Source: Arabidopsis thaliana
Taxonomy: Eukaryota > Streptophyta > Magnoliopsida > Brassicales > Brassicaceae
DNA length: 64,000 bases
Assembly: GCF_000001735.4 (NCBI RefSeq)
Contig: NC_003071.7
Span: 13,385,151-13,449,150, forward strand
Direction: 5' to 3'
Part shown: piece after piece, positions 45,842-58,900 of the stretch
How the letters are laid out: each line of letters starts with the position of its first letter
Numbering within the stretch: the stretch's first letter is position 1
The notes under the pieces: model-generated
The model's input: only the letters and a program-made list of their open reading frames with translations
The model's database searches: none
What the model was told of the DNA's origin: nothing
Program-made: the position numbers and the translations under genes

Positions 45842-46895
45842 AATAAGAGAACTTGTGGAACAAGAAAGATCTTTATGTACATACCGTATTTGCTAGGGTT
45901 TTGGATCATCTCCATCATAGGATTATAGACATCGGCGTAAAGGAATTTGCTTCCTGGAAGAGATGCTTCGATTTGGGGCAAGAGATTCTGAAGTTTCTCA
46001 TTGTATAAAACAGAGTCTTTGTTATGGTGTTCCAAGCAGAATCTAAAAATGTTGCGGAATTTAGCAGTCATATGGATCGGTAAACACCCCATTGGCGGTA
46101 AACCTCCAACCAAAACATTCCGGACACCTAAACTGTAAAGCTCCTGCATATACACCGGAGAGATTAACAAAACAAACAAATTATCATAAAACTTTCAGTC
46201 ACTATAGTCTGTTCCAAAACCCTAATTGTGGTAATATATATATGAAGAAATATCTTAGACGTTACCCGCACGAAATTTTCAAGCCTCTTAAGAATAAAGT
46301 CTTGGTAACCAGAAATGAAAGGATACTCGAGACGCCTTGAGGGAATTTCGTAATAGTTCAAAATGAAATCGTTAGGCCCTGCACTCACAACCACGAAGGC
46401 ATTGTTTATGATCTCCATCGCTTTCTTGTCTCCCACGATACCTTTGAGACGAGCAATGTAACTCTTGAACATGTTTGGTTGTTCCGAGACACGAATGGCT
46501 TGTGTCGAGAGACTGGTCAGGTCGTCGTAACCGGCACCAGCTGATGCGAAACAGACTCCGGTTAGAATGTCTTGGTCGGAGAGATTTGGTTGTAAGAAAG
46601 GAGGAATAAACTCTTTGATGTTGAGTTTGGTTGCGATTATGTCGGAGATAAGTTTTCCGTTTGAGAATCTTCCGTTAGCTTTTCCGTCTGGAAGATCCAT
46701 GCCGTAAGGAAAGTGTTCAGCTCTGAAGATTGTTGGTAAAGGGTAGTTGTTGTTTCCTGTATCGACGGTTGAATCACCGAAGATTAGAATCGCTGGGAAG
46801 AGCGGCTTCGTTGTTGCGTTTGCGGCTGCGTTGCAGGGCGCTAGTAATGTTGTTGCAATGAAGAGAGTTAAGGTTATGGCTTTAGAAGTCGACAT
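45583..46895 (-). CDS. GDSL esterase/lipase, tandem copy 1 (intact)
   Basis: Three exons, 46266-46895, 45885-46143 and 45583-45776, give 360 residues. A signal peptide (ITLTLFIATTLLAPCNAAA) predicts secretion. SGNH blocks: FGDSTVDTGNNN carries the nucleophile Ser; CFASAGAGYDD the Gly block; SAGPNDF the Asn block; FFDSIHPSEATY the Asp and His. These enzymes hydrolyse ester bonds of wall or surface lipids; the substrate is not readable. Intron 2 carries an expanded (AT)n tract. A second copy follows at 48754-50041. Remembered locus At2g31540. Confidence 0.92.
45803..45839. repeat. (AT)n microsatellite in intron 2 of GDSL copy 1
   Basis: About 18 AT units. The same place in copy 2 (about 48974-48984) has about five, so the tract changed after the duplication. 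Confidence 0.9.
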
Positions 46896-46940
46896 TTTTT
46901 GTTTTTGGTGGATTTGAAGAAATGTTGTTGTTTGGTGATG

Positions 46941-46948
46941 AATTTATA
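46941..46948 (-). promoter_or_regulatory. TATA box of GDSL copy 1
   Basis: TATAAATT on the minus strand, 46-53 bp before ATG 46895. Confidence 0.45.
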
Positions 46949-46959
46949 AGGTGAAATTT

Positions 46960-47799
46960 CTTTTGTTACCTTGCTGGCTTTGTTGAGTTTGTTTTTCCTT
47001 TTTAAGTGACTAACAAATAGATAAGTCAAGAGCTTTGAATCTTTTAGTTTAAATAGAGATATTGATGAGCTTTTCACCCAATGATTAAAAATAAAACTGA
47101 AAAACAATGCTGTTATCTTTGAAAAGCTGAAAATAATAATAATTGTTACTCAACCTAATCATGTAGGCCATGTTAAGACCATGATCCAGATGATTTTCTT
47201 TGATTCTGCGGTATAATTAAATTAGATTAGCTGGTGCTTATTTTTTTTCTTATTTTTTTTGAATTAGATGATGATTATTGAAATATTTTTATTTTTCAAT
47301 ATAAAATATGAGATCATTATTGTAATCTTCGCCTACTCGGTTGTATTTTGGGAAGTAGAAATCTCAACGACATGTGTCTTTTGCAAACATATTGTTCGAA
47401 GTGGAGGTTTTGAAGAGTTCTTAACGATTTGTTTACTTCCCTTTTTGTGGGATCTGAAAACAAATAGTGAAAGAAGCTTAAAGTGTGACTTTTTTTGGTT
47501 GTATACTTTTGTTGGGAGATCGACCAAAACTTAGTTCGACTGATTTTTATATTTGAAGCGGGTCTTCACTTTAGTTTTTCAAAAAAAATGTTGAATATTT
47601 TTGTTGATCAATTCTAAATACTCATTACACTCCCAAGAAACAGAATTTGTCAGATTAACGTGCACCAAACCTTGCGACCCTATAAACATTATCTAAAACC
47701 AAAGTCAAAGCAAAAAGACATTTGCATGATGCTCGTCTTTTATTAAGACGAGGCCTTGATATCTTAGAAACCTCGTATGGGAGATAAAGCAAGTTATGT
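46960..47799. other. GDSL copy 1 upstream and spacer
   Basis: The first about 200 bp (to about 47110) is duplicated upstream of copy 2; beyond that is AT-rich sequence without a frame I can support. Confidence 0.5.
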
Positions 47800-48076
47800 T
47801 TAGGGCAATTTCATGAGAAACTCACAAAGTTTTTCAAACAAAAAGAAATTAATATTTTATTATAATTTAATTATATGATTGAAATTTTATTTTAATTAAA
47901 ATCTTGAACTAATAGTGAGAAGAGAAATATCATCATGGGTTGTAGAAAGTATCTCAAAGTATCTCAAAGTTTCTCAAGTGAGAAACTTTCTATACTCTCT
48001 CTCCTTTATTTTCATTATTTTTATATTTTTAATTGTGAAAAACTCTTATGAGAAACCCCCAATAAAGATGGTCTTA
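47800..48076 (+). mobile_element. MITE-like repeat, copy B
   Basis: Ends CCAATAAAGATGGTCTTA, matching the end of copy A (19407-19421) and complementary to the start TTAAGACCATCT of copy A. It shares ordered internal blocks with copy A, including TCTCAAAGTTTCTCAAGTGAG, which is nearly palindromic. The 5' end is poorly defined. Confidence 0.4.
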
Positions 48077-48753
48077 CAAGAACATGAAACCTTAGCATTT
48101 ACATCGTAATTAGACGTCTTGTGGGTTTGAAATATCTTCTTGTTAGATACACTCTGCAATAGAAGACTAATATGGATTTTGGAAACCAGAATAAAGAGAA
48201 AGTCATAAAGTAGACTGATAAAAACTAAATATGGAAAGAAAGAAAGATTTTGATTCAAAACGCTATGAAAAAGCTTCGAGTCTTTTCGTACATCATAGAA
48301 ATTTGGAATTGTTTTATAGAAGAGATAATTAGAGAGTCGGCCAACTTCTTATATATGATTTTGTACCTTTCAATTAAAGTAAAAGTGGGTCAAATTCTAT
48401 ACAATCTAACCTACATATATAAAACAGTTTGGCAAATTAAAATATATAAATCTGTCAATTTTAATGGCAAATATTTAAGGCCAAACTTTCCGGTCTTATT
48501 TGTATCCTCCTTGATGTATTAATGAATTTTTATTTCAAGACTATATAGTTAAAGATCACAATGAGTGACGAAAGATTGTTTTAGATGTTAAAAAAAAAGT
48601 GAAATCAATTCATTTACTTGTGGCATATTTGGCTAATTTGAAAGCACAAATATGAGCCAAAGTACATTTGATTTAAAAACAAAAGTCGACAAATAGTTGC
48701 ATTAAGAAACAAGAAAAAAACATTGTTTCAGTTTTGCAAATCGTGATGATCAC
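48077..48753. other. Spacer to GDSL copy 2
   Basis: AT-rich; the last about 130 bp duplicates the 3' flank of copy 1. No frame. Confidence 0.5.
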
Positions 48754-50041
48754 TTAAGCCTGAAACTTCCCACGAATCAGAGGATCCAGACGATTGCCTA
48801 TGACATTATAGGTAGCTTCCGATGGATGAATCGAGTCAAAGAACATAAACTCCGACCGATTTTGACACACAGGAGAAAAGACATTACACATGAAGCTCGT
48901 CTCCAAGAACCCTGTTCCACAACATCCTCTCTTCGTCTCTTTGAACCCTGTTTCGATTCCACACACACGAATCATATATATATAAACAAATAAGATAACT
49001 TGTGGAGCAAGAAAAATCTTTATGTACATACCGTATTTGCTAGGGTTTTGGATCATCTCCATCATAGGATTATAGACATCGGCGTAAAGGAATTTGCTTC
49101 CTGGAAGAGATGCTTCGATTTGGGGCAAGAGCTTCTGAAGTTTCTCATTGTACAAAACAGAGTCTTTGTTATGGTGTTCCAAGCAGAATCTAAAAATGTT
49201 GCGGAATTTAGCAGTCATATGGATCGGTAAACACCCCATTGGCGGTAAACCTCCAACCAAAACATTCCGGACACCTAAACTGTAAAGCTCCTGCATATAC
49301 ACCGGAGAGATTAACAAAACAAACAAATTATCATAAAACTTTCAGTCACTATAGTCTGTTCCAAAACCCTAATTGTGGTAATATATATATGAAGAAATAT
49401 TTTAGACGTTACCCGCACGAAATTTTCAAGCCTCTTAAGAATAAAATCTTGGTAACCAGAAATGAAAGGATACTCGAGACGCCTTGAGGGAATATCGTAA
49501 TAGTTCAAAATGAAATCATTAGGCCCTGCACTCACAACCACGAAAGCATTGTTTATGATCTCCATCGCTTTCTTGTCTCCCACGATACCTTTGAGACGAG
49601 CAATGTAACTCTTGAACATGTTTGGTTGTTCCGAGACACGAATGGCTTGTGTCGAGAGACTGGTTAGGTCGTCGTAACCGCACCAGCTGATGCGAAACAG
49701 ACTCCGGTTAGAATGTCTTGGTCGGAGAGATTTGGTTGTAAGAAAGGAGGAATAAACTCTTTGATGTTGAGTTTGGTTGCGATTATGTCGGAGATAAGTT
49801 TTCCGTTTGAGAATCTTCCGTTAGCTTTTCCGTCTGGAAGATCCATGCCGTAAGGAAAGTGTTCAGCTCTGAAGATTGTTGGTAAAGGGTAGTTGTTGTT
49901 GCCTGTGTCGACGGTTGAATCGCCGAAGATTAGAATCGCTGGGAAGAGCGGTTTCGTTGTTGCATTTGCGGCTGCGTCGCAGGACGCTAGTAATGTTGTT
50001 GTGATGAAGAGAGTTAAGGTTATGGCTTTAGAAGTCGACAT
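48754..50041 (-). pseudogene. GDSL esterase/lipase, tandem copy 2, frameshifted in exon 1
   Basis: Same exon plan as copy 1: 49413-50041, 49032-49290 and 48754-48947, with exon 2 and 3 lengths identical (259 and 194). Exon 1 is 629 nt against 630 in copy 1. One G is missing where copy 1 has CCGG (plus-strand context AACCGGCACC in copy 1, AACCGCACC near 49680 here). After CFASAGA the frame reads VTTT and stops at 49664, losing the Asn and Asp/His blocks. Everything else is about as conserved as in a working gene. Either a recent null or an assembly/sequence error. Remembered locus At2g31550. Confidence 0.85.
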
Positions 50042-50099
50042 TTTTTGTTTTGGTTTTTGTTTTTTAGTAGATTTGAAGAAATGTGTTGTTTTTGTGGTG

Positions 50100-50107
50100 T
50101 ATTTATA
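50100..50107 (-). promoter_or_regulatory. TATA box of GDSL copy 2
   Basis: TATAAATA on the minus strand, 59-66 bp before ATG 50041, aligned with the box of copy 1. Confidence 0.45.
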
Positions 50108-50269
50108 AGGTGACTTTTTTTTTGTTACCAAGCTGGCTTTGTGAGGTTGTTTTTCTTTTAAAGTGTGTAACAAATGGATGAAGTCAAGAGCTTTGAACCT
50201 TATAGTCTAAATAAAGATTTTGTTAAGATATTGATGAGCTTTTCACAAAACTGAAAAACAATGTGGTCA

Positions 50270-51460
50270 AAAGAAAATAAATTTCGTTGGTCGAGCAAAG
50301 GAAAATAGAAAAGCAAACGTTTTTGTTTAGCGTTTAAGAATTGATAATGTGAAAAAACAAATCGATAAAGAAACAAACAAATTAAACCAACATATCTTGA
50401 TTCCAACTGAACTCCAATTCTGAATTCTGGTTTAAGAAAATGACCTAAACTTAAGCTGAGAGTGTTTTGTCGTTTTCTTGCTAACAAGTCATATTAAGAT
50501 TGCTATATTTATTAAAATTTAACATTAACCCAAAAGAAAAAAAGATTAACATGTTTATAAATACCTGAACCACAAAAAAAAACTAATAAATTCTGTTCTT
50601 TCATATGATATGGATAACATTTAACAACATACTATAACATGTTCCAGCATGAGATACTTAACTTACTAAACACGAATCTAGAGACAGTTAGAACAAGTGT
50701 CTAGAAAAATAATTTATACCAATATCTGAAACCAAAATCAAACTCTCTGAAGTAGGCCATACTTCTTCTGTTCGTGTGGCCAGCGGCGACTCCGTGCATA
50801 GTTTTCTTTAGATAAATCCAATATTGATAAGTTGAAAAAAAAACAATTTGAAAATTTACACTTTTTAAGTTTTTATAAATTAATGGGACGATTTTAACAT
50901 TTCTTGATGACCAATGACAACATTGCTTGATGTTGTAAACAATGTTATGAAGAAGATGTCAACTTCATGTCTTCTCAGGTCGCAATTCAATTTTATATCA
51001 TGTAAATAAATGGGATTACTAGTGATCTCTTCTGCAATACACTTTTTAATATCAGAATATAATTTCTCATGTTCATTTGAATACACTTTGTTTTCTCCTT
51101 CCAATTAAGTAGTATACAAATTTTCACAACAATACTTTATGTTTCTCGATGTGATTCAATGTTTATGCAACATTATTATTAGTAAAATAGATGTCCATAA
51201 ATTAAATAGAAGTTGAAACTTGAAAGACAAACCGAGACGAATCCCAAAATGGAAACCCAATGTTTCTCGAACACACGTTTCATGGAATCATTGATTCGTT
51301 TGCATATGGCCCCACAACAAAGATGGCATATATGCAATAATTGATGCTTCTACGTCGCCACTTTTCTAAGAAAGAAACCATCTCCTTTATATAATAATCT
51401 TTCCTCACCACTCAATATGTTATATCCGATAACAAAAAACAATCACAGAGAGAAAAACCA
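50270..51460. other. Spacer with one small open frame, DUF1685 gene promoter on right
   Basis: AT-rich. A 74-codon minus-strand frame (50880-51104) is listed separately. The right end, from about 51380, is the DUF1685 gene promoter and leader. Confidence 0.4.
50880..51104 (-). CDS. Small open frame, 74 aa, unrecognised
   Basis: It starts with ATG (MEGENKVYSNEHEKLYSDIK) and has mixed, protein-like composition, unlike most chance frames here. No signal peptide or domain that I recognise. There is no TATA box or splice evidence I can point to. It may be chance or a gene fragment. Confidence 0.25.
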   Translation of the reverse strand: MEGENKVYSNEHEKLYSDIKKCIAEEITSNPIYLHDIKLNCDLRRHEVDIFFITLFTTSSNVVIGHQEMLKSSH

Positions 51461-52162
51461 ATGGCTTGTATTCACATCGAATCATCACATCCACCTGCAT
51501 GGAAGACACACTCTGTCCAAGAGAACAAACCAGCAAATGCTGATGATATATCGAACACAACCTTACCAGAACACCACGACGGTGGCGACGGGGGAATCCA
51601 AGAAACGTGGGCCGCGATTGGAGATTCTGGCGGCAGAGGAGGAGGCTATTTCGCCGGAGAGAGTAGGAAGAAGCTGGAGAAGAAGAAGAGCCAAGTGTTG
51701 CTTGAGGGATACGCGTTGGATGATCAAGATGATTTGACGAGAGCCAAGAGTTTGACGGATGATGATCTTGAGGAGCTTAAAGGTTGTTTAGATCTAGGGT
51801 TTGGTTTTAGTTACGATGAGATCCCTGAGCTTTGCAACACTTTGCCTGCGTTAGAGCTTTGTTACTCCATGAGCCAGAAGTTCTTAGATGATAAGCAACA
51901 AAACCACCACAAGTCCCAGGAGGAAGATGATTCGTCGCCACCACCGACCACGACCGCTCCAATTGCAAATTGGAAGATCTCTAGCCCTGGTAAATCTCTA
52001 AATCTGAGATAGATTTGAGTCTTGTGATTATGAAGAACATTTTCTTGACTTGAATGTTTGATTGTTGCAATTTTTGATTCAGGTGATGATCCAGATGATG
52101 TAAAAGCTAGACTCAAATATTGGGCACAAACTGTTGCTTGCACCGTACGGTTGTGCAGCTGA
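51461..52162 (+). CDS. DUF1685 family protein
   Basis: Exons 51461-51989 and 52083-52162 give 202 residues. The DUF1685 core is clear: LTDDDLEELKGCLDLGFGFS followed by YDEIPELCNTLPALELCYSM. The C-terminus, after the intron, has the family pattern GDDPDDVKARLKYWAQTVAC and ends TVRLCS. The N-terminal 80 residues are Gly/Glu-rich and disordered. Function unknown; family members are plant-specific. Remembered locus At2g31560. Confidence 0.88.
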
Positions 52163-53060
52163 ACTAGAATCGATTTTCATCTTTGAACCAGAGAAAGACC
52201 GTCTTTGCAAGAATGAAGTCTCTGCCATTGTTCGCTGAGAATAGACCTGCAAATGTGTCTGTGGATAAACTGGTTTGGCTTTTACTTTAAAATTCTATGT
52301 ATGTTATGTGTTGTAGTAATCTTAAGTCTTTATGATTTTAATTGTGTCAAGTGAATAAAAAAACTTCAAATTCTTTGTCTACAGTTCTCCTGACTGTTGT
52401 GATTGAGTGCAATGTGGTTGCTTAACATATGACATCTGAATTAGGGTTCTTGTCCTCTCATATGCAGTGATGAGATTTAGACACAGAAATCAATCTCCAA
52501 CTGTTTTTTTGAAGACCTCTGTTTTTGGCTGAGGTAATTGATCTAACTGTTCATGTTTTGATATCTTCTGTTCTTTCATGATCTTCATCTTGTTTTTGTA
52601 TCATTGGTAATTAGGCTTATATGATGAGGTTTTGCTTCAATCACAAGATGTCAACAAAGAAAGCACATGACCCTTCTTTTATGTTCTTTTACATGTGATT
52701 CTTATCTTTTTGTCCCGTGGCTAGGAAAGAATCAGAAACTTTTTGTGGTCATAAGTTGTGAACACACTTAAACGTGTCGTGTACGATAGGGCAAAAATCC
52801 TTTCACATGTTCTTTTTACGTATACAAATGTCTAATAATGACCCAATAGAATTTATTACTCAACTTTTTATGATTTGAGGTTTGTTTGAACGAGAGTCAC
52901 ATGATAATATATGATATATCATCCCATGAAAAGACATCGAATACATCAATTATTTAAAACAAGAATGATAGAATTCAAAGAAAATAAGTTTGCAATGTTG
53001 ATGATTCTAAGATCATAATTTGGACCAAACGAAAGTTCTTGAAACTTCTTCTTCTGGTGA
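52163..53060. other. Intergenic between convergent DUF1685 gene and GPX2
   Basis: Contains 3' flanks; AT-rich. No frame or repeat that I can support. Confidence 0.5.
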
Positions 53061-54625
53061 TTAAGAAGAGGCCTGTCCCAACGCAGTTTGAATGTCCTTC
53101 TGCATAAACCGAATAACAAACCGTAATAAGATGGTTGTGTATGGATGGATTCCGGTTTAGGTGAAAACCAGGATGGTATACGTACCTCGAATTGAAGAGG
53201 AGAGGTTCTGGGAGAATATCTCTGTAAGACCTTGCCATCAGGAGAAACCAAGAATTTGGTGAAGTTCCATTTGATAGCATCAATGAGCAAACCTCCTTTC
53301 TCTGCTTTCAAGTACTTGTATAATGGTGCCGTGTTCTTACCGTTCACATCCACCTACATTGCCGTCAACATTTCCGTCAACTATTTATATATACTATTTT
53401 TCTTTCCCTATTAGACAATCATCATTCCTCATTAAGTTACTTACAGAAAGTCACATATCCTTAATGTTGTAAAGATCAGTCACTAGTAAAACATTTAACC
53501 AATGAAAGAGAGAAGTGTAATAAAAAGAAAAATGAACTACCTTGTCAAAGATGGGGAATTCAGCTTTGAACCTGGTGCAGACAGTTTGTTGAATCTCTTC
53601 ATTGTTTCCTGGTTCTTGTCCTAAGAACTGATTACACGGGAATGCTAATATCTCCAACCCTATTCTCATTTTTTACATTTATTTAGTTATAGTGACAAGA
53701 ATTAAAATCCTAACTAAAACCAGGTTTAGTTTTGTGGGAGCTAGCTATAGTATATAAATCAAAGACCTTGCTCCTTGTATTTCTCGTACAGAACATTCAG
53801 TTCCTTGTAGTTCGCATCCGTCAGACCACTGCAAGTTAATCAGGAAGTTTAGTTTTGATTTCATCTATTTGATTGACTTTAAGCAAAATCTTAAATTTGA
53901 ACAAACGAAGACCAATATTACTCGAAATCTCTGTTTATATTTTAACAAACCTATGTTGCGGTTAAGAAAAAAGGACAAGTACTAATCAAACCAAACTGAA
54001 CCGGATTGAACAAGTACTAATTTCACAAGATCCTTGCAATTATATTTTTTAATCTGGTAGATCACAAATACTTTTTTTTACAGATATCAATGAGCATACA
54101 AGCCATACAACCAATACTTAAAGTTGAACATAATAATCCAAAAAGTGAAATCAAACGTTGCTTCCTTTCTTAGATCACAAATACTATCTTGTACAATTAG
54201 GCAATGAATTCTAACCAACAAAAAAATGAAAAACAGTGAAAAGGGATTTTTACCATTTGGAAGCAACGTTTACAACCAAAAGAGTTTTGCCTTTGTATTG
54301 GTCCAAACTCACATCGTTACCTCCGATATCCTGCCATGTTCATGAATAAAATATAAACACACATAATATGTTTTCTTTTTATAACAAACCTTGAAATTGT
54401 TCATCTATATTCTTTTGCCTGAGATCGAACATTAGAAATTCCGGTATCGTAATTTCGGATCAAAACAAAATCTCTTTCTGTTTATGTGTATTAAGAATCT
54501 AAGACTAATCATAATAGTTATGAAAAAAAAAACCCTGATAATTTATGAATAAAAGCAAGAAAAACGTTGAGAGGAAAAACCTTGACGGTGAAGTCGTAGA
54601 TAGACTTTGGAGATTCATCCGCCAT
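53061..54625 (-). CDS. GPX2: GPX2, glutathione peroxidase-like thiol peroxidase
   Basis: Reduces hydrogen peroxide and lipid hydroperoxides, in plants mostly with thioredoxin as donor. Six exons were read: 54581-54625, 54254-54330, 53767-53828, 53541-53659, 53186-53353 and 53061-53099. They give 169 residues. The peroxidatic Cys41 is in NVASKCGLTD (Cys, not selenocysteine), Cys70 in [12 protein letters not shown], and the resolving Cys89 in [17 protein letters not shown] carries the active-site Trp130. There is no transit peptide, which agrees with a cytosolic isoform. Start ATG 54625. Remembered locus At2g31570. Confidence 0.95.
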
Positions 54626-55986
54626 TTGCAGTGTCGTTGGTCTCTTTCTGAGTTCTTAGTTATGAACAAAGAAGAGAAGAAATATAAATCTTTTTGTTAA
54701 CAAATATTTTGTGTGTATATATATGGTTGATAAATGTTATAAGATCAGAATGCTTTAAATGACGAATCTCTTGTGACGAATGGTGGGGTAAGCATCCACG
54801 ACTTCATATTGATTGCTTACCCTTCTCATTTTTATATTTTTCTTATTTCTGTCTTTCATTGATTAGTTGGTACATGAACTCAATTCCTTATTTAAAATCA
54901 AGAAATCTCAAATATATAACTCTTTTTTTTTTTTTCTTTTTTTTTTTGCGTGTTGTGTCGAGTATCAATATTTACACGGAATTTATTTAAATATTAACGT
55001 AATTGGAAATAAATTTCACTACAAAAAAAAACATATCAAATTGCCACCTTTCATATTTTCCAAAACGACCACTACAATTGACTTTCATTTTAGATATTAA
55101 CGATATGATTAATGGAAAAAATCTGTAATAGGATTCGCTGCCAATTATGCTTTCCAATGTTTGACCTGATTTTTCTTAATTATAGCTTGTTCAAAAAGCA
55201 AGAAAATTATAGGAAAACATCTAGAATTTATAGATACTGATTTACTGCAAGTTGTCACGTAAAAAATAGTATTTTATCAAAATATCATTGGGTTTTTGGT
55301 TCTCAGACTTGAGACCCAAATCAAGAAAGTTATTATATTTACTAGATTCAGTTATATTTCCCTGTTAAATTGATATACTTAAAAGTAATAAATCAATCAA
55401 TGTGTGGCAAACAAACAAAAAAGTATACTTTTGCTCGGTTGAATAATTTAAAAGTTATATACAAATTTTTCACCAAATATATACAAGTACATAAAGTCGG
55501 AATTTAAAATGGAATGAGAACAAAAACATATCTCAGAATCTAACCACCGGACCTGAAAATTTTAGTCTATAGGTCTTATCAAGTAGTTGGACCGACTTAA
55601 TAGACATTTGAATTACTAGTACTATTCAACAACATGATAGAAAATTATTAATAATACTGGTCTCTAGTGATTATACATTAACAAAATAAATGGAGAGGAT
55701 AAAGTTACTTTTACGTAACGCAAGAGAAGTTAGCAGTTGGTCGGTGCACAGGTATGGTGTGAATTTAATGTTTTACATATCTATCTATCTCCCTTCTCTC
55801 GTCTTCCACAAATGTATTTAACATACAAAACCAATAACTTTTCTAAAATCTTAACAATGGTTGACATACATGTGAAAAACTAAGGTATAACACATGTTGA
55901 AAAGAAGTAAAGCTGTGCTAATTGGAGATTAAGAATTTGCAATAAATTAGTCTTACAAGTGAAGTAAAATACTAAAATGCAGCTGT
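54626..55986. other. GPX2 promoter and ICA1 3' flank
   Basis: AT-rich, with T-tracts near 54925-54950. No frame or repeat of note. Confidence 0.5.
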
Positions 55987-58900
55987 TTATGAGTAGCTAA
56001 GAATGTGTAGGTGTTCTTCCCAGAAACAGCGTTCGATGATGTTGCAATGATCCACGACCACTTCTCCTTCCAGTTTCTTCCCTGAAACTACTCCATTCTC
56101 AGCTTCCTGAAAAAGAATATTCAGACAGCTCTACAAATATCAAGTTCTGCAACGGAAGAAGATCTTCACGACTGCTTGATGAGTTTGATAGAAACAGTAA
56201 GAAACCTCGGCAGGTAGTTACATTTCAGGTTTGGTATATGGATTTAGCCATTTACGAGTTAACAGCCAAAGGTTTGAGTAACTTAATTGATTCATACGAT
56301 ACGATAAGAGCAGAACCAGTTTGGCACTTATAAAGTTTCTCAGCCAGTCCACTGTATCATAATCTTTCTATGCATAGATTTAAAGTTAAGGCAATACTAA
56401 CCTTTAGACGGAAAACCGAAGAACCCATTCGAAAGATTACAGGTAATGAGTTGTACTCAATTCCAAATTGACGGCTAAGCAGCTCATTTTTCTCTCGTGT
56501 TTGTGTACCCTGGGAATGTCATTCACAAAGAGTAAGATAAGAACCATTCTAAGCATTGACTACTTGAGAATAATTTTTTTCAATCCATTATAACAAAGTA
56601 CCTTTAAGTAATCTTGGGATTGAGTTTTGTTTTTTCCAGACTTAACAAGCATCCAGAAACATGTATTGTACTGATTATTGATGTGGCCTGCCAAACGAAA
56701 AACAAAGAAAACATAAGACTACTCATCTAAAATTTTGCAAAGATATAGACGATTCCAAATAATTTATCACAGTGTTATTATACTAACAGTCAACTTGTCT
56801 CCACGCCAGATAATCCAAGAGAATATTGTATGTTGGATAGCATACAGCTCGTCCATCGAATGATGGAGGGTACTTCAATTCTTTGTGAGGGAAAAATTCT
56901 CCCCATTGTAACACATATGTGGATGTAAAGAAGGATGCGACTGCAGATATTATCTTACTGTAATGCAATACTAAGTATTAAGACTAAGGATATCAGGGAG
57001 ATACGGCCAAAAGTGTAAGGAAAAAGAGAAATTTAGTTTAACCTGGATTGTCTTTTGTAGAGCTCAGATTCTTTCTTCAAAACAAAGCTGTAATCGATGA
57101 TGAACTTAATTAATATCTAAATTATGTAAAGCTGAGATAAACAGGTTGCGAGATGGACACCTATACTCATCACTGACACCATAGGCAAAGTGAATATCCT
57201 CAAACTCCTCGAGAACAGCCACTGCACATGAATTCATAAGTTTCAGAGCTTGCTCATCATTTGGCTTCTCAAATTCATGAACGTCAGAAAATCTATCAAA
57301 ATCCAAGCAAGCTCCATGAGTCGTAATTTGCAACACAGAAGACTAGTAATCACTAACAAAATGACTTCTTTCTGAAAATGCAAGTTCAGATTCAATAATC
57401 AGAATATTCCCTAGACAAATGCAACCACAACAGAACATAATAAAACTGAACAGGCTAGCCTAGCTGAATCCTATGGAGCGCAAGGATTTTACTAGTCTAA
57501 GGCTTCAATGCAGTAAAAAGACTGACAAACTTTTACGAAATAAAGGTAAGCTATAGACAATTACCTGTGAAAGTGACAGCCATCAATCCTAACCACGACC
57601 CAAGTTAAAGGTAACAATTTGTTCTCAAACTGAAACGACCTAATAAAATCTGGTTCAATTTTTCCAATGTCTTTCGTGAAGTGGCCAAGATCATTATATA
57701 GAGAGGGCTGCTCATTCCAAAAGCTTCTTCCTGCAATATTCTCTGAATGTACAAAAACAGCCTTTCTCCTCAATCTTTTTACAGGATTGCCATTTTCGTC
57801 ATGCTTTACAGTTTCTTCCACCTGAATCAAGTTAAATGAAAGTGTGTTATTGGAAATTTACAATAAGTCTTAGCTACATAGCATCACGCAAATTTATGAT
57901 GAACATCAAGAAGAGCAGCTAGATACATCAGTTTTAAACCTGAACATCAACTAAGCTGAAGTAATAGTCTTCTACACATTGCTAGATTTTACTAGGGTTC
58001 AGACAATTCAAACTTACAAATTACAATGCATAAGCCTAAACGTACATGTGCATCAACAATATTGTCAACAAACTCAGGTTACTAACATTCTTAGAGACTC
58101 AACTTAAAACTGGAAGTCTAAATACATACACAACACATAGCAAAGCAAGTGCTCTGTATATAATTTCTAACAAAAGATATAAATTATCACCTTTTTCTTG
58201 AAAAGACAAGATCCTTGGCGAAACAATTCAGGAAGCGTCTTGTAATTGATACCAAATTTCTGAAAGAGAAGCTCATTTTTCTGCTGTTTTTGTGTATCCT
58301 GCAGGCATCCAATGGAAATAGAAATCGTGTGTTCAAACCATGTAATATCATTACTAAGCGTGAAACTTGGCTTAAGAAGGTAAAGGGCCATTTTGACATC
58401 TGTATTAGAAAAAAAAAATTATAGTCGTAGTGCAGACAAAAAAACATTGATCTCTGCCATAGAAAAGCACGAATAACACACCTTTAGAATCTCTTGGGTT
58501 TCACTTACGCTCTTTCCACTTTTAACTAACATCCAGAAACAAGTGTCATACTGATTGTTGGCGTGGCCTGCAACCAAAAAATGGGTTTCACTTAATTCAC
58601 GAAGATATTCACGCCAATAAGTAGAACTAATATCCGGAAAAACAAGAAATCAAGAATAAGTGTCAAGTACAATATTTATGTTGTCAGAATGTCTTACAGT
58701 CCTGTTGTCTCCACGCGAGATAAGCCTGAAGAACCTCTGCTGATGCACAACTTACAACTTTTGAACTGAAGGACGGAGCATATAATAATTTTCTTTGGGG
58801 AAAAAACTCTTTCCATTTTGTTACATAAACTGCAGCAAAGAAAGAAGCTACCAACGACAAAATCTTACTGCATATAAAAAAAAAAAACAAGAAAGTGAAA

